From the NCBI GenBank assembly GCA_029204225.1, contig CM055110.1:1362675-1426674 (forward strand): a stretch of 64,000 nucleotides of DNA, written 5' to 3'. Below the pieces are notes generated by a model. The model saw only the letters and a list, made by a program, of their open reading frames with translations, searched no databases and was not told the origin of the DNA. The stretch's first letter is position 1. Every line of letters starts with the position of its first letter. Position numbers and translations under genes: made by a program. Positions 1-10,085 of this stretch are shown piece by piece. This stretch comes from Diphasiastrum complanatum (Eukaryota > Streptophyta > Lycopodiopsida > Lycopodiales > Lycopodiaceae).

Positions 1-478
1 GTTGCAATCTCCTTTCCCTTGATTTGTGACACATGATCTGCCATGTAGTGTTATTTTCCCTTGCGAACTACTATCCGAAAATCAAATTCCAACAACAAAA
101 GGAGCCATCTGGTGATTCTCTCGGTGTTGCAAGTTTTATTAATGAGATATAGCAAGGGTTGATGGTCCGTATAAAAAGCAAAATGTGTGGCCATCAAATA
201 GTGTCGAAACTTCTTACCCACATAGATCATTGCCAATGCTTCTCGCTCGGTGGTGAATAATTCATTTCGGTATCACTGAGCTATCGGCTTGCAAATCGGA
301 TTGGAAAATCCTTTTTTGTGGCTGGGTTAAGACCGCTCCAACTGCATACTTCGATGCGTCCGTATGCACGTGGAACTCAATGGACCAATTGGGTGGTCGT
401 AGGATTGGTGCTGATACCAATGCATCCTTATCTTCTGGAAAGCCTTTAGAGCTTCCTCATTCCAATGTGGATCCCTAC
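1..478 (-). pseudogene. gypsy-1 RT connection and RNase H fragment
   Basis: This is the RNase H end of a Ty3/gypsy polyprotein, the domain that degrades the RNA strand of the RNA-DNA hybrid during reverse transcription. Minus-strand translation shows the connection stretch with EALKAF-like residues near 445, an FHVHTDASKYAVGAVLTQP-type motif near 310-370, and a clean 61-residue piece (51-236) with FRHYL, FYTDHQPLLYL and RWLLLLLEF, all typical of gypsy RNase H. Frames are broken around 240-300. The catalytic RT core that should precede it is absent: at about 470-480 the frame passes directly into the pre-RT linker. The fragment runs off the left edge of the window, so any integrase lies outside. 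Family assignment is firm; the domain is not functional as it stands. Confidence 0.85.
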
Positions 479-1640
479 GGCATCATGATTACCACGTTGT
501 CCAATGTATAATTCTTGAAAGTATCAGGCATCTCATGAACTGGAGCTCGTCGAGATTCCTCTTTCAGCACATTGATCTTGGCCCGACTGGTCATTTTTTA
601 TTTTCTGTCACCTGTGTAGAAGATGACGCTGTATCTGAGTCCACCTTGTTTGACTTCAAGGAATCCAACACCTTCTTTTTGCTCTTTTTTGTCATTTTGG
701 TGGGTTCATCCTTGTTGTCCTTCTTTGGGGTTGCTGTGACATTCGCCTCATGGTTGCGAATATCAACGTCTACTGTAGCTATTGCCTCTTCGGGTAGGTC
801 ACTCCATCGGATCACCTGGTTGTAGCGCTGTTTCAACTGATTCTTCTTATTCGTAGGTGCCTTGGGTGGTTCGATCCTTGAGACTTTCGCCATAGCAGAC
901 CTTTGTGGTAGTTGAGCTGGTACCTTCTTGGTTCCGTAACGATCTGGGTCCATGTGGTGTAGGACTTGTTCATTAGTCAGCTCAATCTCCTTATTATAAG
1001 TTAGAGCATGTTGCCAAGGGACTAGATTATCGTCCACTGGGTTCTCAATCGGCTTCGCTGACAGCCATGCTATGTTTATCATATTCACTCCAAATGTGAT
1101 TGGTGTGTCCATAGTGTAACATTTGGGTGAAGATGTACTCGGTTCTGGATCTGATTCATATTGACATGCCTGGCAATCAATAGTTGCTAATGCATCTGTC
1201 CATCTCATGACATCCGTCTTTGAATGATAGTGACCTCCCTTGGCTGGCCTTGGGCGGTCAAACGTATGATCTGTCGTGGATGATCCGTCATCAGCTTTGG
1301 GTGCAATAGGTTTCACCGCCCATGTGGTTGGATCTACTTTTATAGCCTGTTCTCTGTTCTCGAAGGTGAGTTTCCATGTACTCCAATTGTGTACTACTTG
1401 CGCAGCCCTCAACCATGGTCTTCCCAGTAAATACGGTATGCAGATGGAGATTCAAGTATATTCATGACCACAAAAGTAATCACATATTGCATGTATGCTA
1501 TCTTTATGGGAATATCAGCAACTACACCTTTTGGTTTCACACAGGATTGATCTGCTAGCTTGATGGCGAATCTGGCTGGCTTCAATCCTTGTAGTCCCCA
1601 TTTTTCGTACAAAGTAGTGGAGATCAGATTGACACCCGAT
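479..1640 (-). pseudogene. gypsy-1 retropepsin end and pre-RT linker
   Basis: This minus-strand coding relic covers the end of the aspartic protease and the linker before RT. An open stretch of 273 codons (591-1412) begins in the LGRPWLR-like region after the protease and continues with a lysine- and serine-rich linker. The adjoining piece at 1409-1612 reads through LADQSCVKPKGVVADIPIKI, a retropepsin-flank signature shared with the gypsy-3 copy at 37.2 kb. A frameshift near 1410 splits the two, and the LLGRPWL motif is corrupted. The linker ends in YTLDNVVIM at about 480-511, the sequence that directly precedes RT in the gypsy-3 copy (38580), but here RT is missing. Non-functional; recognised by comparison with the other copies in this window. 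Confidence 0.8.
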
Positions 1641-1653
1641 CATCCATCTACCA

Positions 1654-2669
1654 CTACCGCCTCGTCCTCGTATCTCTTGTGTTTGATTGGCAAGGTGATG
1701 TTGTGTTCCTCACTCTCCCATGCTGCTCCGATGTGGAGGACGTTACTTGTTTCATCATAGCCCGCCAATAGATGGGCTCAGGCGCCACTGGCTCCTCATC
1801 CGCTTTGGCCCATTCAGCTAAAAGGCTTTTCGCTTGTGGTGCAATCCGTAGTAGTTCTCTGAGGGGTAAACTAACGTGGCTTGACAACAAGACTGTGAGC
1901 CTTTCAGTGCGTGGTTCCTCAGGCTCCACCATGTGAAAAGGTGGTTCATGTTGGTGCAACCGATCATTCTGATCAGTGCGCAGTGGTGAGCCCGTTTGCG
2001 GTTCCCGTTGGACGCCGACTGGAGGTTCTGTGGGAATGTTTCGTTCTTGCTCTTTTTTCTCCTCTTGTGTTTGTTGTACCCAGTGTCCTATTTTCTGGTA
2101 CTGTCTTCTCTCTTCCCTCACATTTGGATATGGTGCTGAAGTTGAGGGTTGGTCGTCAGTGACCGATGGTGGTGGTGAGGGAGCCACTTCCTTCTTCTTC
2201 TGTGCTCGCGTAATAACTAACACAGGAGCGTAGTCGTGTCGACCTTTCGATGGCATCCCCGCTGGAACTGCTGATTGTTGTATGGCAATGAGGTTAAGAG
2301 GTGCACTGGTTCCAAGTTTAAATGGACAGTTCTTGAAATAGTGTCCATAATTGCAATTCCGGCAGGAGGTTGTATATTTTTTTTGTAGGGACATTCTGCA
2401 ATTCTGTGTCCCTCTTCGTACCCGTAGCAGCCATAATTTCTTCCACCTTGACGTTAAGTTTGAGATGCATAGGCCAAAACATATTCACTTATGGCAGGAT
2501 CCATAAATGGTTCATCTGATCTGTACCAGTGCTGCTGCTCAGGTTGAGGTGGCATTTGCATTTCTTGTTCTGCTGTTGTCAGGTTTACATGGGCCACTTG
2601 TTGATTGGCTGGCTCTGGTGGAGCAGGTAAGGCCATGCATTGTGGTTGATTGGGTGCACCATCCCTTGA
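1654..2669 (-). pseudogene. gypsy-1 nucleocapsid and gag C-terminal region
   Basis: This is the C-terminal part of Gag, including a zinc knuckle that would bind element RNA. The 246-codon stretch at 1654-2394 starts with CRNCNYGHYFKNC, a C-x2-C-x3-GH-x4-C knuckle, and continues through the VITRAQKKKE segment, which corresponds to VVTRA-stop-KHKE in gypsy-3 at 36.65 kb. The remainder is low-complexity, rich in Pro, Glu and Gln. The interval 2395-2669 holds a separate short open piece (2454-2636) in another frame, so at least one frameshift lies between this and the upstream gag. A decayed polyprotein, not a host gene. Confidence 0.8.
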
Positions 2670-3638
2670 TTATAAGGATAAGAAGTCTGATAAGGTCTTC
2701 TCTTCTGTTGAACAGCCCTGCGATGTTGCATTGCACAGATGGCAAAATCTATGTGTCAGTCTCAGATTTTGCTTTAGGACTGGACACTCGTTCATTGTAT
2801 GGTTTTGCGTGCATATTGAACACCATACATTTTCTCGTCGGGGATACTGTAGCTGGGTTGGTTCTGGTTGATGTGGAGTTACTGCTACAGTTCCTTGTAA
2901 GGCCTTTAGTTTCTGGTCAAATTGCGCCGTAAGTTGCTCCTTCTGTTGTTTGTGTAATTTTGTCATTTGCTCCAACAGTAGTTCTGTGGATAGAGCGGAT
3001 GCGTTTGATGATGATGATGCGATCGAGGGAGTAGGAGTGTGGGTGGAAGGATATTCGTCGTTCGATCTCTCATCATCTTCCCTGATGGCATCTTCCATAG
3101 CTTCTTGCAGAGTAGCGTACTGCTCCCTTCGTTTCAATTCTCTTCTGATGCTTCGTGGTAATCCGACTAGGAACCACATGATCACCACATGATTGGGAGT
3201 CAGGGCTTCACTGCACTCAGATCGTAGATGTTTGACCCATTCAATATAGTCCCGGACCCTTTTTCGTTTTCCCATCTTGACTTTGCTCAGCAGGAGAAAC
3301 GAGTCTTCCAGGAACTTCCTTGGCTTAAAGTGCGTAATGAGAGCTGCTTTAACCACTTTCCAGGTGGATTTTTCTTCCTCTGACAGGTTGGAAAACCAAT
3401 CTTGAGCCACTACAAGTAAGGACATAGGGAATAGCATCAGCTTCTCTACAGATGTCCATTCGTCGTAGACTTCACAAGCTTGCTCGTAGATCTGGAGGAA
3501 TCGAATGGGATCTGATGATCCGTCGTATTTTGGTATCTCCATCTGTGGTGCTCTCCGAACTGCATGCAAGGGTGCGACAGGTACGAGTTGGCCCATTGGA
3601 TCCATTGGTGCTGGTTCCGTTTCTGTCTCTTGTTGCAC
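2670..3638 (-). pseudogene. gypsy-1 gag capsid ORF
   Basis: A 322-codon open frame with a clear retrotransposon Gag domain, the capsid of a Ty3/gypsy particle. Diagnostic segments: PKYDGSSDPIRFLQIYEQAC (about residues 38-57), AQDWFSNL (about 79-86), VRDYIEWVKHLRSEC (about 129-143) and MWFLVGLPRSIRREL (about 154-168). Near the C-terminus a knuckle-like CSICTQNHTMNEC is followed by a second Cys/His cluster. The same gag architecture recurs at 10.1-11.2, 48.6-49.5 and 53.2-54.7 kb. ATG at 3638 is a plausible start, followed by a Glu/Pro-rich leader. It is the best-preserved piece of gypsy-1, but it is separated by frameshifts from the downstream protease and by deletion from RT. Confidence 0.88.
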
Positions 3639-4029
3639 AACTGCTAATCTGGGAAGGTGTGGTGCCTGATTTGCTATCCTTCATGCTATTGATCGTCCCG
3701 ATCTTAGATTCATCCGATGGTAGGTTCCAAAGTGATTGGATCTTGCTTATACAGTAGGATGCAGTTTGGATCTTCAAGATCTGTTCGATCTGATCGGCCA
3801 GAATGAATTTTAGGCCTTTTATGGTGGCTTCTCTTTGATAACTTTTTACTCCTTGCATTGATTGACTTGAGATTTTGACAGTAGCTGGATCTGATGCAGA
3901 TCTTTCCACTGATCTAGTCTTATCTTGTGCGAGGGTTCTTTAGCTGTTTCTGCAGGTAAAAAACTTGATATCTTTCAGACCTCTGGGAAGTAACTCTCGC
4001 AAGCTTCATAGTGGCTGGATCTGGGTCAG

Positions 4030-4835
4030 TTAAAATTGAAAAACAATCCATATCGATTTCTTGGCTTGCTACAAATGTTGTACCATGCAAGTATGTAGCT
4101 CATTAATGCAAAATGCCAAGTTTGACCTACATAGAACTCGAGCTACATGGTTATGTATTATCTAGTTTGATAAATGCAACTTGCATATAGTTTGTAGACA
4201 TAGAATTAGCATGATTATGCTTGTAGAAACTCGTGGCAACTCGCATGCATTAATTGTAAGTGATCCATAGTGACATGCAAGGCATGCACAAAGTTTAATG
4301 GACACATGCATGATGATTTGGACATTTCTAGTTAGAACTAGTACACTTGTTAAAAGTTGGTAGAATTTCATGCATGACAAGTGACAAATGTCACATAGAC
4401 TCTAGATGTCACTTTAAATGTCATTTTGGAATGGATAGATATGGTTCTACCTCGAGCTACCTCAATCTCCATAAATATGTGTAGCTCTCCACACAATTTA
4501 TGATGAAGAACCAAAATTTTGTAGCTATCTCATGTCATTTTGGATCTAAACAAATATTGCTTGTTATCTCTCTAGCTCTCTCTCTCTCTCTCTCTCTAAC
4601 TCTCTAGCTCTCTCTCTCTCTCTAATTCATACATTAAAATTTTGTATTTTTATTCATTCTTTGATCATTGCTATTATATTCTGTTGATTAGCATGCTAGA
4701 TTGTGGATTAGCCATTTCTTCTGAACTAGATTTTGGTGATCAATCTAGAATCAGGTTATAGTGCCAATCACAAAGCTTAATTAAGATCAGTCCCTCTTGT
4801 GGACATTCCCCACATGTGTGAATTCTGGAAATTTT
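4030..4835. mobile_element. 806-bp insertion in gypsy-1 leader, class unknown
   Basis: The duplicated leader copy at 6313 onward reads GGGTCAGATCTCA without interruption. Here the same site is split by 806 bp, with GTCAG present on both sides (4025-4029 and 4836-4840). This gives a 5-bp target duplication and an empty-site control within the window. The termini are TTAAAATTG and GGAAATTTT, with weak inverted similarity and no TG...CA, so it is not a canonical LTR. It carries a CT microsatellite and no coding sequence. A degenerate solo LTR or a non-autonomous DNA element are both possible. Confidence 0.7.
4566..4625. repeat. CT microsatellite
   Basis: Interrupted runs of CT dinucleotides inside the 806-bp insertion. 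Confidence 0.9.
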
Positions 4836-5481
4836 GTCAGATCTCATTATAGAAGTGAGAATTTCACTATCTGTTGCGAGAGTTCAAAATCACTTTTTGT
4901 GCTTGATCTTCACCAGATCTTCATACTAACTCTCACAAGCTCTTTTGTGTCTTGGTCTAACTGAGATGGAATTTCAGAATCCTCTGCAAGAGTTCTTGAC
5001 CACTGGAACTAAAAATTTCACTGTCTGCGAGGGTTCACTGGTACTTTCCCATCTTTTTTTCACCGAAAACTCTCGCACAGACACTTAATCATCAAACTAA
5101 CTCTCGCAAGATTCTCTGTGTCCTGGTCTCACTGAGATGGAACTTCAGAGGGCTCTGCGAGAGTTCTTATGAAGATTTGAATTTTTTTGGATTTTTTCAA
5201 GGGTTTTTCAAGGGTTTTTTTATGCAGGTCTGGGACAATACCCTGGAGCTGCTGCCAGATTGGTGTGTTTTTTGAGTTTTTTGGATGATTGGTTTGGGTT
5301 TCAAGCCCTTAGAGGTTGTTCATGTCCTCCTCTACCCTCTCACACCTCCTCCGCTAGCTGTGAACAGTCCAAACACAAAAAAATACAAAAAACTAACTCT
5401 AAACTCCCAAAAATCTACCTAAACTACTCTAAAAAACAAGAAAATAGCTAAAATGCAACCAAACTAGTTAGTGGAAACCTA

Positions 5482-5499
5482 TCCCCGACAACGGCGCCA
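5482..5499 (-). promoter_or_regulatory. Primer-binding site, tRNA-Asp type (copy A)
   Basis: On the minus strand the site reads TGGCGCCGTTGTCGGGGA, complementary to the 3' end of plant tRNA-Asp(GTC) with one mismatch (tRNA sequence from memory). It lies one base from the LTR end at 5501, as expected for minus-strand priming in a minus-oriented element. Confidence 0.85.
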
Positions 5500-5500
5500 C

Positions 5501-6296
5501 TGTGGGGTCGATGATCTCTCGTAGTATAGCCCTTCCGCCTGTCAACAAAGGTTAGATCACTAGATAGGTGCCTAACTACGCATAGATGCTACTTTTAGTT
5601 AATTTCCTACTTTCTCCCTTAACTCTACTCACCACTATACTACTCCTCTTTAACTCTACTCCCCTACACTAACATTCATTATAGTTTGGTTGAAGGGAAG
5701 GAATGGAGAAGAAGAGATTGAGAAGAGAAGAGAAAGAGAGAGCAAGAGAGAGGGTGGATGTTAGCTCAAATGCTCCTTATGCTTGCTAATGGAAAAACAT
5801 TCACTATTGGCAAACAATAAACATGGAAAATAGAAAGCAAGAGAAAACACAACCAAGAGCAATAACAAGTAGTGAATAGCAAATGAGGATGCTTCTCTTC
5901 CAAAAATGGTAGAGTTTCCTCCTTCTCATTAAGCATGGAAATAGTGTACAAATGGTACCTTATATAAAATGGGGAAGGCCCTTGCCCCTCAATCTTATTG
6001 GCTAATATTCACAATGATCCTAACCATTCATCTTTTACCCAACTTGATCCAAGGGTCCACAAAAAGTACACTAGAAATCACAAGATTCATGTGAGTCCCA
6101 ATTTGGACCCAACTCTAAAAAGTGATCTCTAAGTTTAAAAATGACATTGGGCCTCTAGTTTTATTTTAATCACAAGGCCCAAGTCAGGTTTATTTTATTT
6201 ACAACTTCAATTGCGTGCTCATTGGGCCATGGGCTTACCAACACATTTTATTGGAGGCTTTTATCTATTTACACTTTGTTGGGAATACCCCCAACA
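5501..6296 (-). repeat. gypsy-1 LTR, copy A
   Basis: A 796-bp LTR bounded by TGTGGGG and CCCCCAACA (inverted termini), directly next to the PBS at 5482-5499. It is strongly similar over its length to copy B at 7377-8193, including the GA-rich tract near 5700 and the shared 3' stretch ending GGGAATACCCCCAACA. The U5-side end contains GTAGTATAG and TTCCGCCTGTCA, which resemble the 5' half of tRNA-Asp (see findings). Confidence 0.85.
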
Positions 6297-7357
6297 CTTG
6301 TGTGAGGGTTGGCTGTGCGAGGGTCCTTTAGCTGTTTTTGCAAGTAAAAAACTTGATATCTTTCAGATCTCTAGGAAGTAACTCTCGCAAGGTTCATAGT
6401 AGCTAGATCTGGGTCAGATCTCACTATAGAATTCTCTGCAAGAGTTAACTCTTGCAAGAAGTGAAAATTTCACTGTCTACGAGGGTTCAAAACCACTTTC
6501 TTGGCTTGATTTTCACCAGATCTTCACACTAACTCTTGCAAGCTTCATCACTGATGTAAATTGAAATTATGAATCAATTGAGAGGGTCTGTGAGAGTTCT
6601 TACTGGAAGGATTTGCTGGATCTTCACTTTTTAGTGATTTTTTTGCACTTAAATCCAATTTTCTGCTCACTGGAATCAAACTAACTCTTGCAAGCTCTTC
6701 TGTGTCCTTGTCTCACTGAGATAGAACTTCAGAATCCTCTGTGAGAGTTCTTGACCACTGGAACTGAAAATTTCACCATCTGCGAGGGTCTACTGGTACT
6801 TTCCCGTCTTTTTTTCACTGGGAACTCTCGCACAGGCATTTTTACATCAAACTAACTCTCGCAAGCTTCTATGTGTCCTGGTCTCACTGATATGGAACTT
6901 CAGAGGGCTTTGCGAGAGTTCTTATGAAGATTTGAATTTTTTTGAATTTTTCCAAGGGTTTTTTGAATTTTTTTTATGATTTTTCTCTGATTTTTACAAT
7001 CTGCTTAAAACTAACTCTCGCAGGCTTCTATGTAGGTCTGGGACAATACCCTGGAGCTGTTGTCAGTCATGCAAGGGTTATTTTCTGCTCATTCTGGAGA
7101 TATAAAAATTTGCTCTTTTTCCTTCCAAAATGCAGATTGGTGTGTTTTTTGAGTTTTTTGGATGATTTGTTTGGGTTTCAAGCCCAAAGAGGTTGTTCAG
7201 GGCCTCCTCTACCCTCTCACACCTCCTCCGCTAGCTGTGAACAGTCCAAACACAAAAAAATACAGAAAACTAACTCTAACTCCCACAAATCTACTTAAAC
7301 TACTCTAAAAAGCAGAAAAATAGCTAAAATGCAGCTAAACTAGTTAGTGGAAACCTA
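6297..7357 (-). other. Second gypsy-1 leader copy
   Basis: About 1.06 kb matching the leader at 3931-5481 but lacking the 806-bp insertion. It lies between LTR copies A and B and contains no gag. No polypurine tract is seen next to LTR A on this side, so this is not a normal element 3' end; recombination between two elements is the simplest origin. Confidence 0.7.
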
Positions 7358-7375
7358 TCCCCGGCAATGGCGCCA
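7358..7375 (-). promoter_or_regulatory. Primer-binding site, tRNA-Asp type (copy B)
   Basis: Minus strand TGGCGCCATTGCCGGGGA, complementary to the tRNA-Asp 3' end with one mismatch and one base from LTR copy B. Confidence 0.85.
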
Positions 7376-7376
7376 C

Positions 7377-8193
7377 TGTGGGGTCGAAGATCTCTCGTAG
7401 TATAGCCCTTCTGCCTGTCAACAATGGTTAGATCACTGAATAGCTACCTAACTAAGCATAGATGCTACTTATAGTTAGTTTCCTACTTTCTCCCTTAGCT
7501 CTACTCACCACTATACTACTCCTCTTTAACTCTACTCCTGTACACTAACATTCATCATGGTCTTGGTTGAAGAGAAGGAATGGAGAAAAAGAGATTGAGA
7601 AGGGAAGAGAAAGAGAGAGAGATAGAGAGTGAGGGTGGAGGTTAGCTCAAATGCACATTGTACTTGCTAAAGGAGGAACTTAAACTATTGAAACCAACAA
7701 GCATGAAGTTGAAAGCAAATGGAAACTGCAAGAGCAATAACAAGCATTGAATTGCAAATGATGATGCTTCTCTTCCAATATTGGTAGAGTTTCCTCCTTC
7801 TCATTAAGCATGCAAATAGTGTACAAATGGCGCCTTTTTATAAAATGGAGAAGGCCCTTGCCCCTCAATCCTATTGGCTAATATTCACAATGATCCTATC
7901 CATTCATCTTGGACCCAACTTGATCCAAGGGTCCACAAAAAGTACATTAGAAATTACAAGATTCATGTGAGTCCCAATTTGGACCCAACTCTAAAAAGTA
8001 ATCTCTAAGTTTAAAAATGACATTGGGCCTCTAGTTTTATTTTAATTCCAAGGCCCAAGTCAAGTTTATTTTATTTACATCTTTAATTGCGTGCTCATTG
8101 GGCCATGGGCTTATACACGCAGGATGCCATGCCCTCACAACACATTTATTAAAGGATTTTATTTATTTGCACTCTCTGGGAATACCCCCAACA
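7377..8193 (-). repeat. gypsy-1 LTR, copy B
   Basis: An 817-bp LTR with TGTGGGG and CCCCCAACA ends, similar to copy A throughout. It shares the tRNA-Asp-like blocks at its U5 end (GTAGTATAG, then TTCTGCCTGTCA). Together with copy A and the second leader it makes an LTR-leader-LTR tandem. Confidence 0.85.
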
Positions 8194-8237
8194 ATTGCTA
8201 TATCAATTGATGGTATGGAATCAGTAGGTACTAGATC

Positions 8238-8965
8238 TGTCAGAAATGGTGAACTCCTGCAACTTTGTCGCGACGTGAAAGTCAGAGTGCCTTGACTCGA
8301 AGATCAAACGATTCGTGAACAATTTGCAAAAGTCAACGTGCTTTTACAGGACAAACGAAGGACGAACGATTCGCGAACCATTTGTGAAAATCAAACATGC
8401 CTCCAGGACCGCAAAAACTGCAAAGCGACGCAAAATGAAAAGAATCGAAAGAAACGAAAGATACAAAAGAGATTTTTTTGTGCTGCCAGCTAGCAACTCA
8501 ATGAGCTTGGAGTCTTAAACTTCACGTCCAGCTGAAATGGGTAGCAACAATGGAGAGTAACTGATTAGTTGATTAACGTTAGCTACTCTTCTAATACTCT
8601 ATTTAGTTATCTTGTAAACTCCACACAGTGGAGACATAAACAATTCTTTTGATCAAAATAGATACAGTGAGACACAGAGAATGCGTGTGAGTACAGCAGA
8701 AAAGAAAAAGACTAGAAACAAAATAGCTGTGCATGAAAGTCTGCTAATGAGCAGAACACAGCGAAAGAGCAGAGCATCAGGCCGCCAACGAGCGAGACAC
8801 TGACCATCTCGCTCTAAAAATTAAACTGATAATTTGATTATTCTATTTCGTGCATCTCCTAGTCTTCCGCTGTCTTGATTGCTAGAATGAAATCTGTTTT
8901 GTGATATGTAGTCGCGTCTCTAGGTTCCTATGAGCTTTCGCACAGAAAAAAATTCAAAGAAAGAT
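8238..8965 (+). repeat. copia-A 5' LTR (3'-truncated)
   Basis: It starts TGTCAGAAATGGTGAACTC and is similar over its whole length to the LTRs at 9382 and 22318. The match stops after AAATTCAAAGAAA near 8965, short of the full LTR end, where the sequence passes directly into the RNase H tail of a copia element. Confidence 0.8.
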
Positions 8966-9381
8966 GATGTACAATAGCATGCGGACCTACAATCAGCTGG
9001 ATATGCAAAAAGAAAATCTTGGTAGCTTAATTTTCTTGCAAAGCTGAATACGTCGCAGCTTCAAAGGTGGCAAACGAGGTAGTGTGGTTGCAGATGATGT
9101 TGGAGGCAATCAGGAAGGAGGACCATGCATGATGATGATGGAATCTCAGAGTGCCATTAATCTGTCCCAGATTCCTGTCTTCCATTCAAAGACAAAACAT
9201 ATACCTCTGAAGTACCATCACATCCTATATTTAATCTCGAAAGGAGAGCTCCAGGTCCAGTACATAAAATCTGAAGACATGATTGCAGATCTACTCATGA
9301 AGGCGCTCGACAAATCACTCTTCATCAAGCAAACAAAGACAATTGGATTAAACATGCAAAACTGCAAGGTTCAAGAGGGAG
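8966..9381 (+). pseudogene. copia-A RNase H C-terminal fragment
   Basis: Plus-strand translation gives the last part of a Ty1/copia polyprotein: KAEYVAAS-like and VVWLQMMLEAI segments near 9040-9100, then SQSAINLSQIPVFHSKTKHIPLKYHHI (9145-9225) and DMIADLLMKALDKSLF (9280-9325). These are copia RNase H hallmarks (ES-AI-L, HSKTKHI-, ADLLTK-). Frames are broken near 9000 and at the GATGATGATG run near 9130. The purine tract AAGAGGGAG (9373-9381) immediately precedes the 3' LTR and fits a polypurine tract. All domains from gag to RT are missing, so this is an internal-deletion derivative. Confidence 0.85.
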
Positions 9382-10085
9382 TGTTAGAAATGGTGAACTC
9401 TTGCAACTTTTCCGTGATGCAAAAGTCAACATGCGTTGACTCAAAGGTCGAACGATTCGCGAAGCATTCGCGAAAGTCAACGTGCTTTCAGGACCGCAAA
9501 AACCGCAAAGCAACGCAAAATCAAAAGAAACGAAAGAAACGAAAGGAAACAAAAGATACGAAAGAGAATCTTTCGCGCTGCCAGCTGGCAGCTCAATGGG
9601 CTTGGAGTCTCAAACTTCACGCCCAGCTAAAACGGGTAACAACAACGGAGAGTAACTAATTAGTTGATTAACGTTAACTACTCTTGTAATGCTCTGTGTA
9701 GCTATCTTGTAAACTCCACACAGTGGAGATATAAACAATTCTTCTGGATTAAAATAGATACAGTGAGACACAGAGAATATGCGTGAGTAGAACAGAAAAA
9801 AAAGAAGACTAAAAACAAAATAGATGTGCATGAAAGTCTGCCAATGAGCAGAACACAACGAAAGACCAGAGCGTCAAGCCGCCAACGAGCGAGACACTGA
9901 CCAGCTCACTCTAAAAATTAAACTGATAATTTGATTGCTCTATTTCGTGCATATCCTAGTCTTTCGCTGTCTTGATTGCTAGAATGAAATCTGTTCTGTG
10001 ATCTGTAGTCGCGTGTCTAGGTTCCTGTGAGCTTCTGCACAAAAGAAAATTCAAAGAAACAAAATCATTCACAACAACGAAACAA
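9382..10085 (+). repeat. copia-A 3' LTR (3'-truncated)
   Basis: It starts TGTTAGAAATGGTGAAC directly after the polypurine tract and is similar to the LTR at 22318-23091. The match ends at CAACGAAACAA (about 10085), some tens of bases short of the LTR end, where minus-strand gypsy-2 sequence begins. Confidence 0.8.

Larger units (their letters stand above)
3639..5481 (-). other. gypsy-1 untranslated leader
   Basis: The stretch between the gag start and the PBS has no convincing gene. It contains repeated CTCGCAAG / TGCGAGAGTTC motifs. Parts of it (3931-4029 and 4841-5481) match 6313-7357 closely, so it is a leader present in two copies. It is interrupted by an 806-bp insertion at 4030-4835. 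Confidence 0.7.

Noticed and set aside
5501-5560. A tRNA-Asp gene
   Set aside because: Only two blocks of the 5' half occur, out of order with the 3' end, without T-arm pairing; it is part of an LTR.
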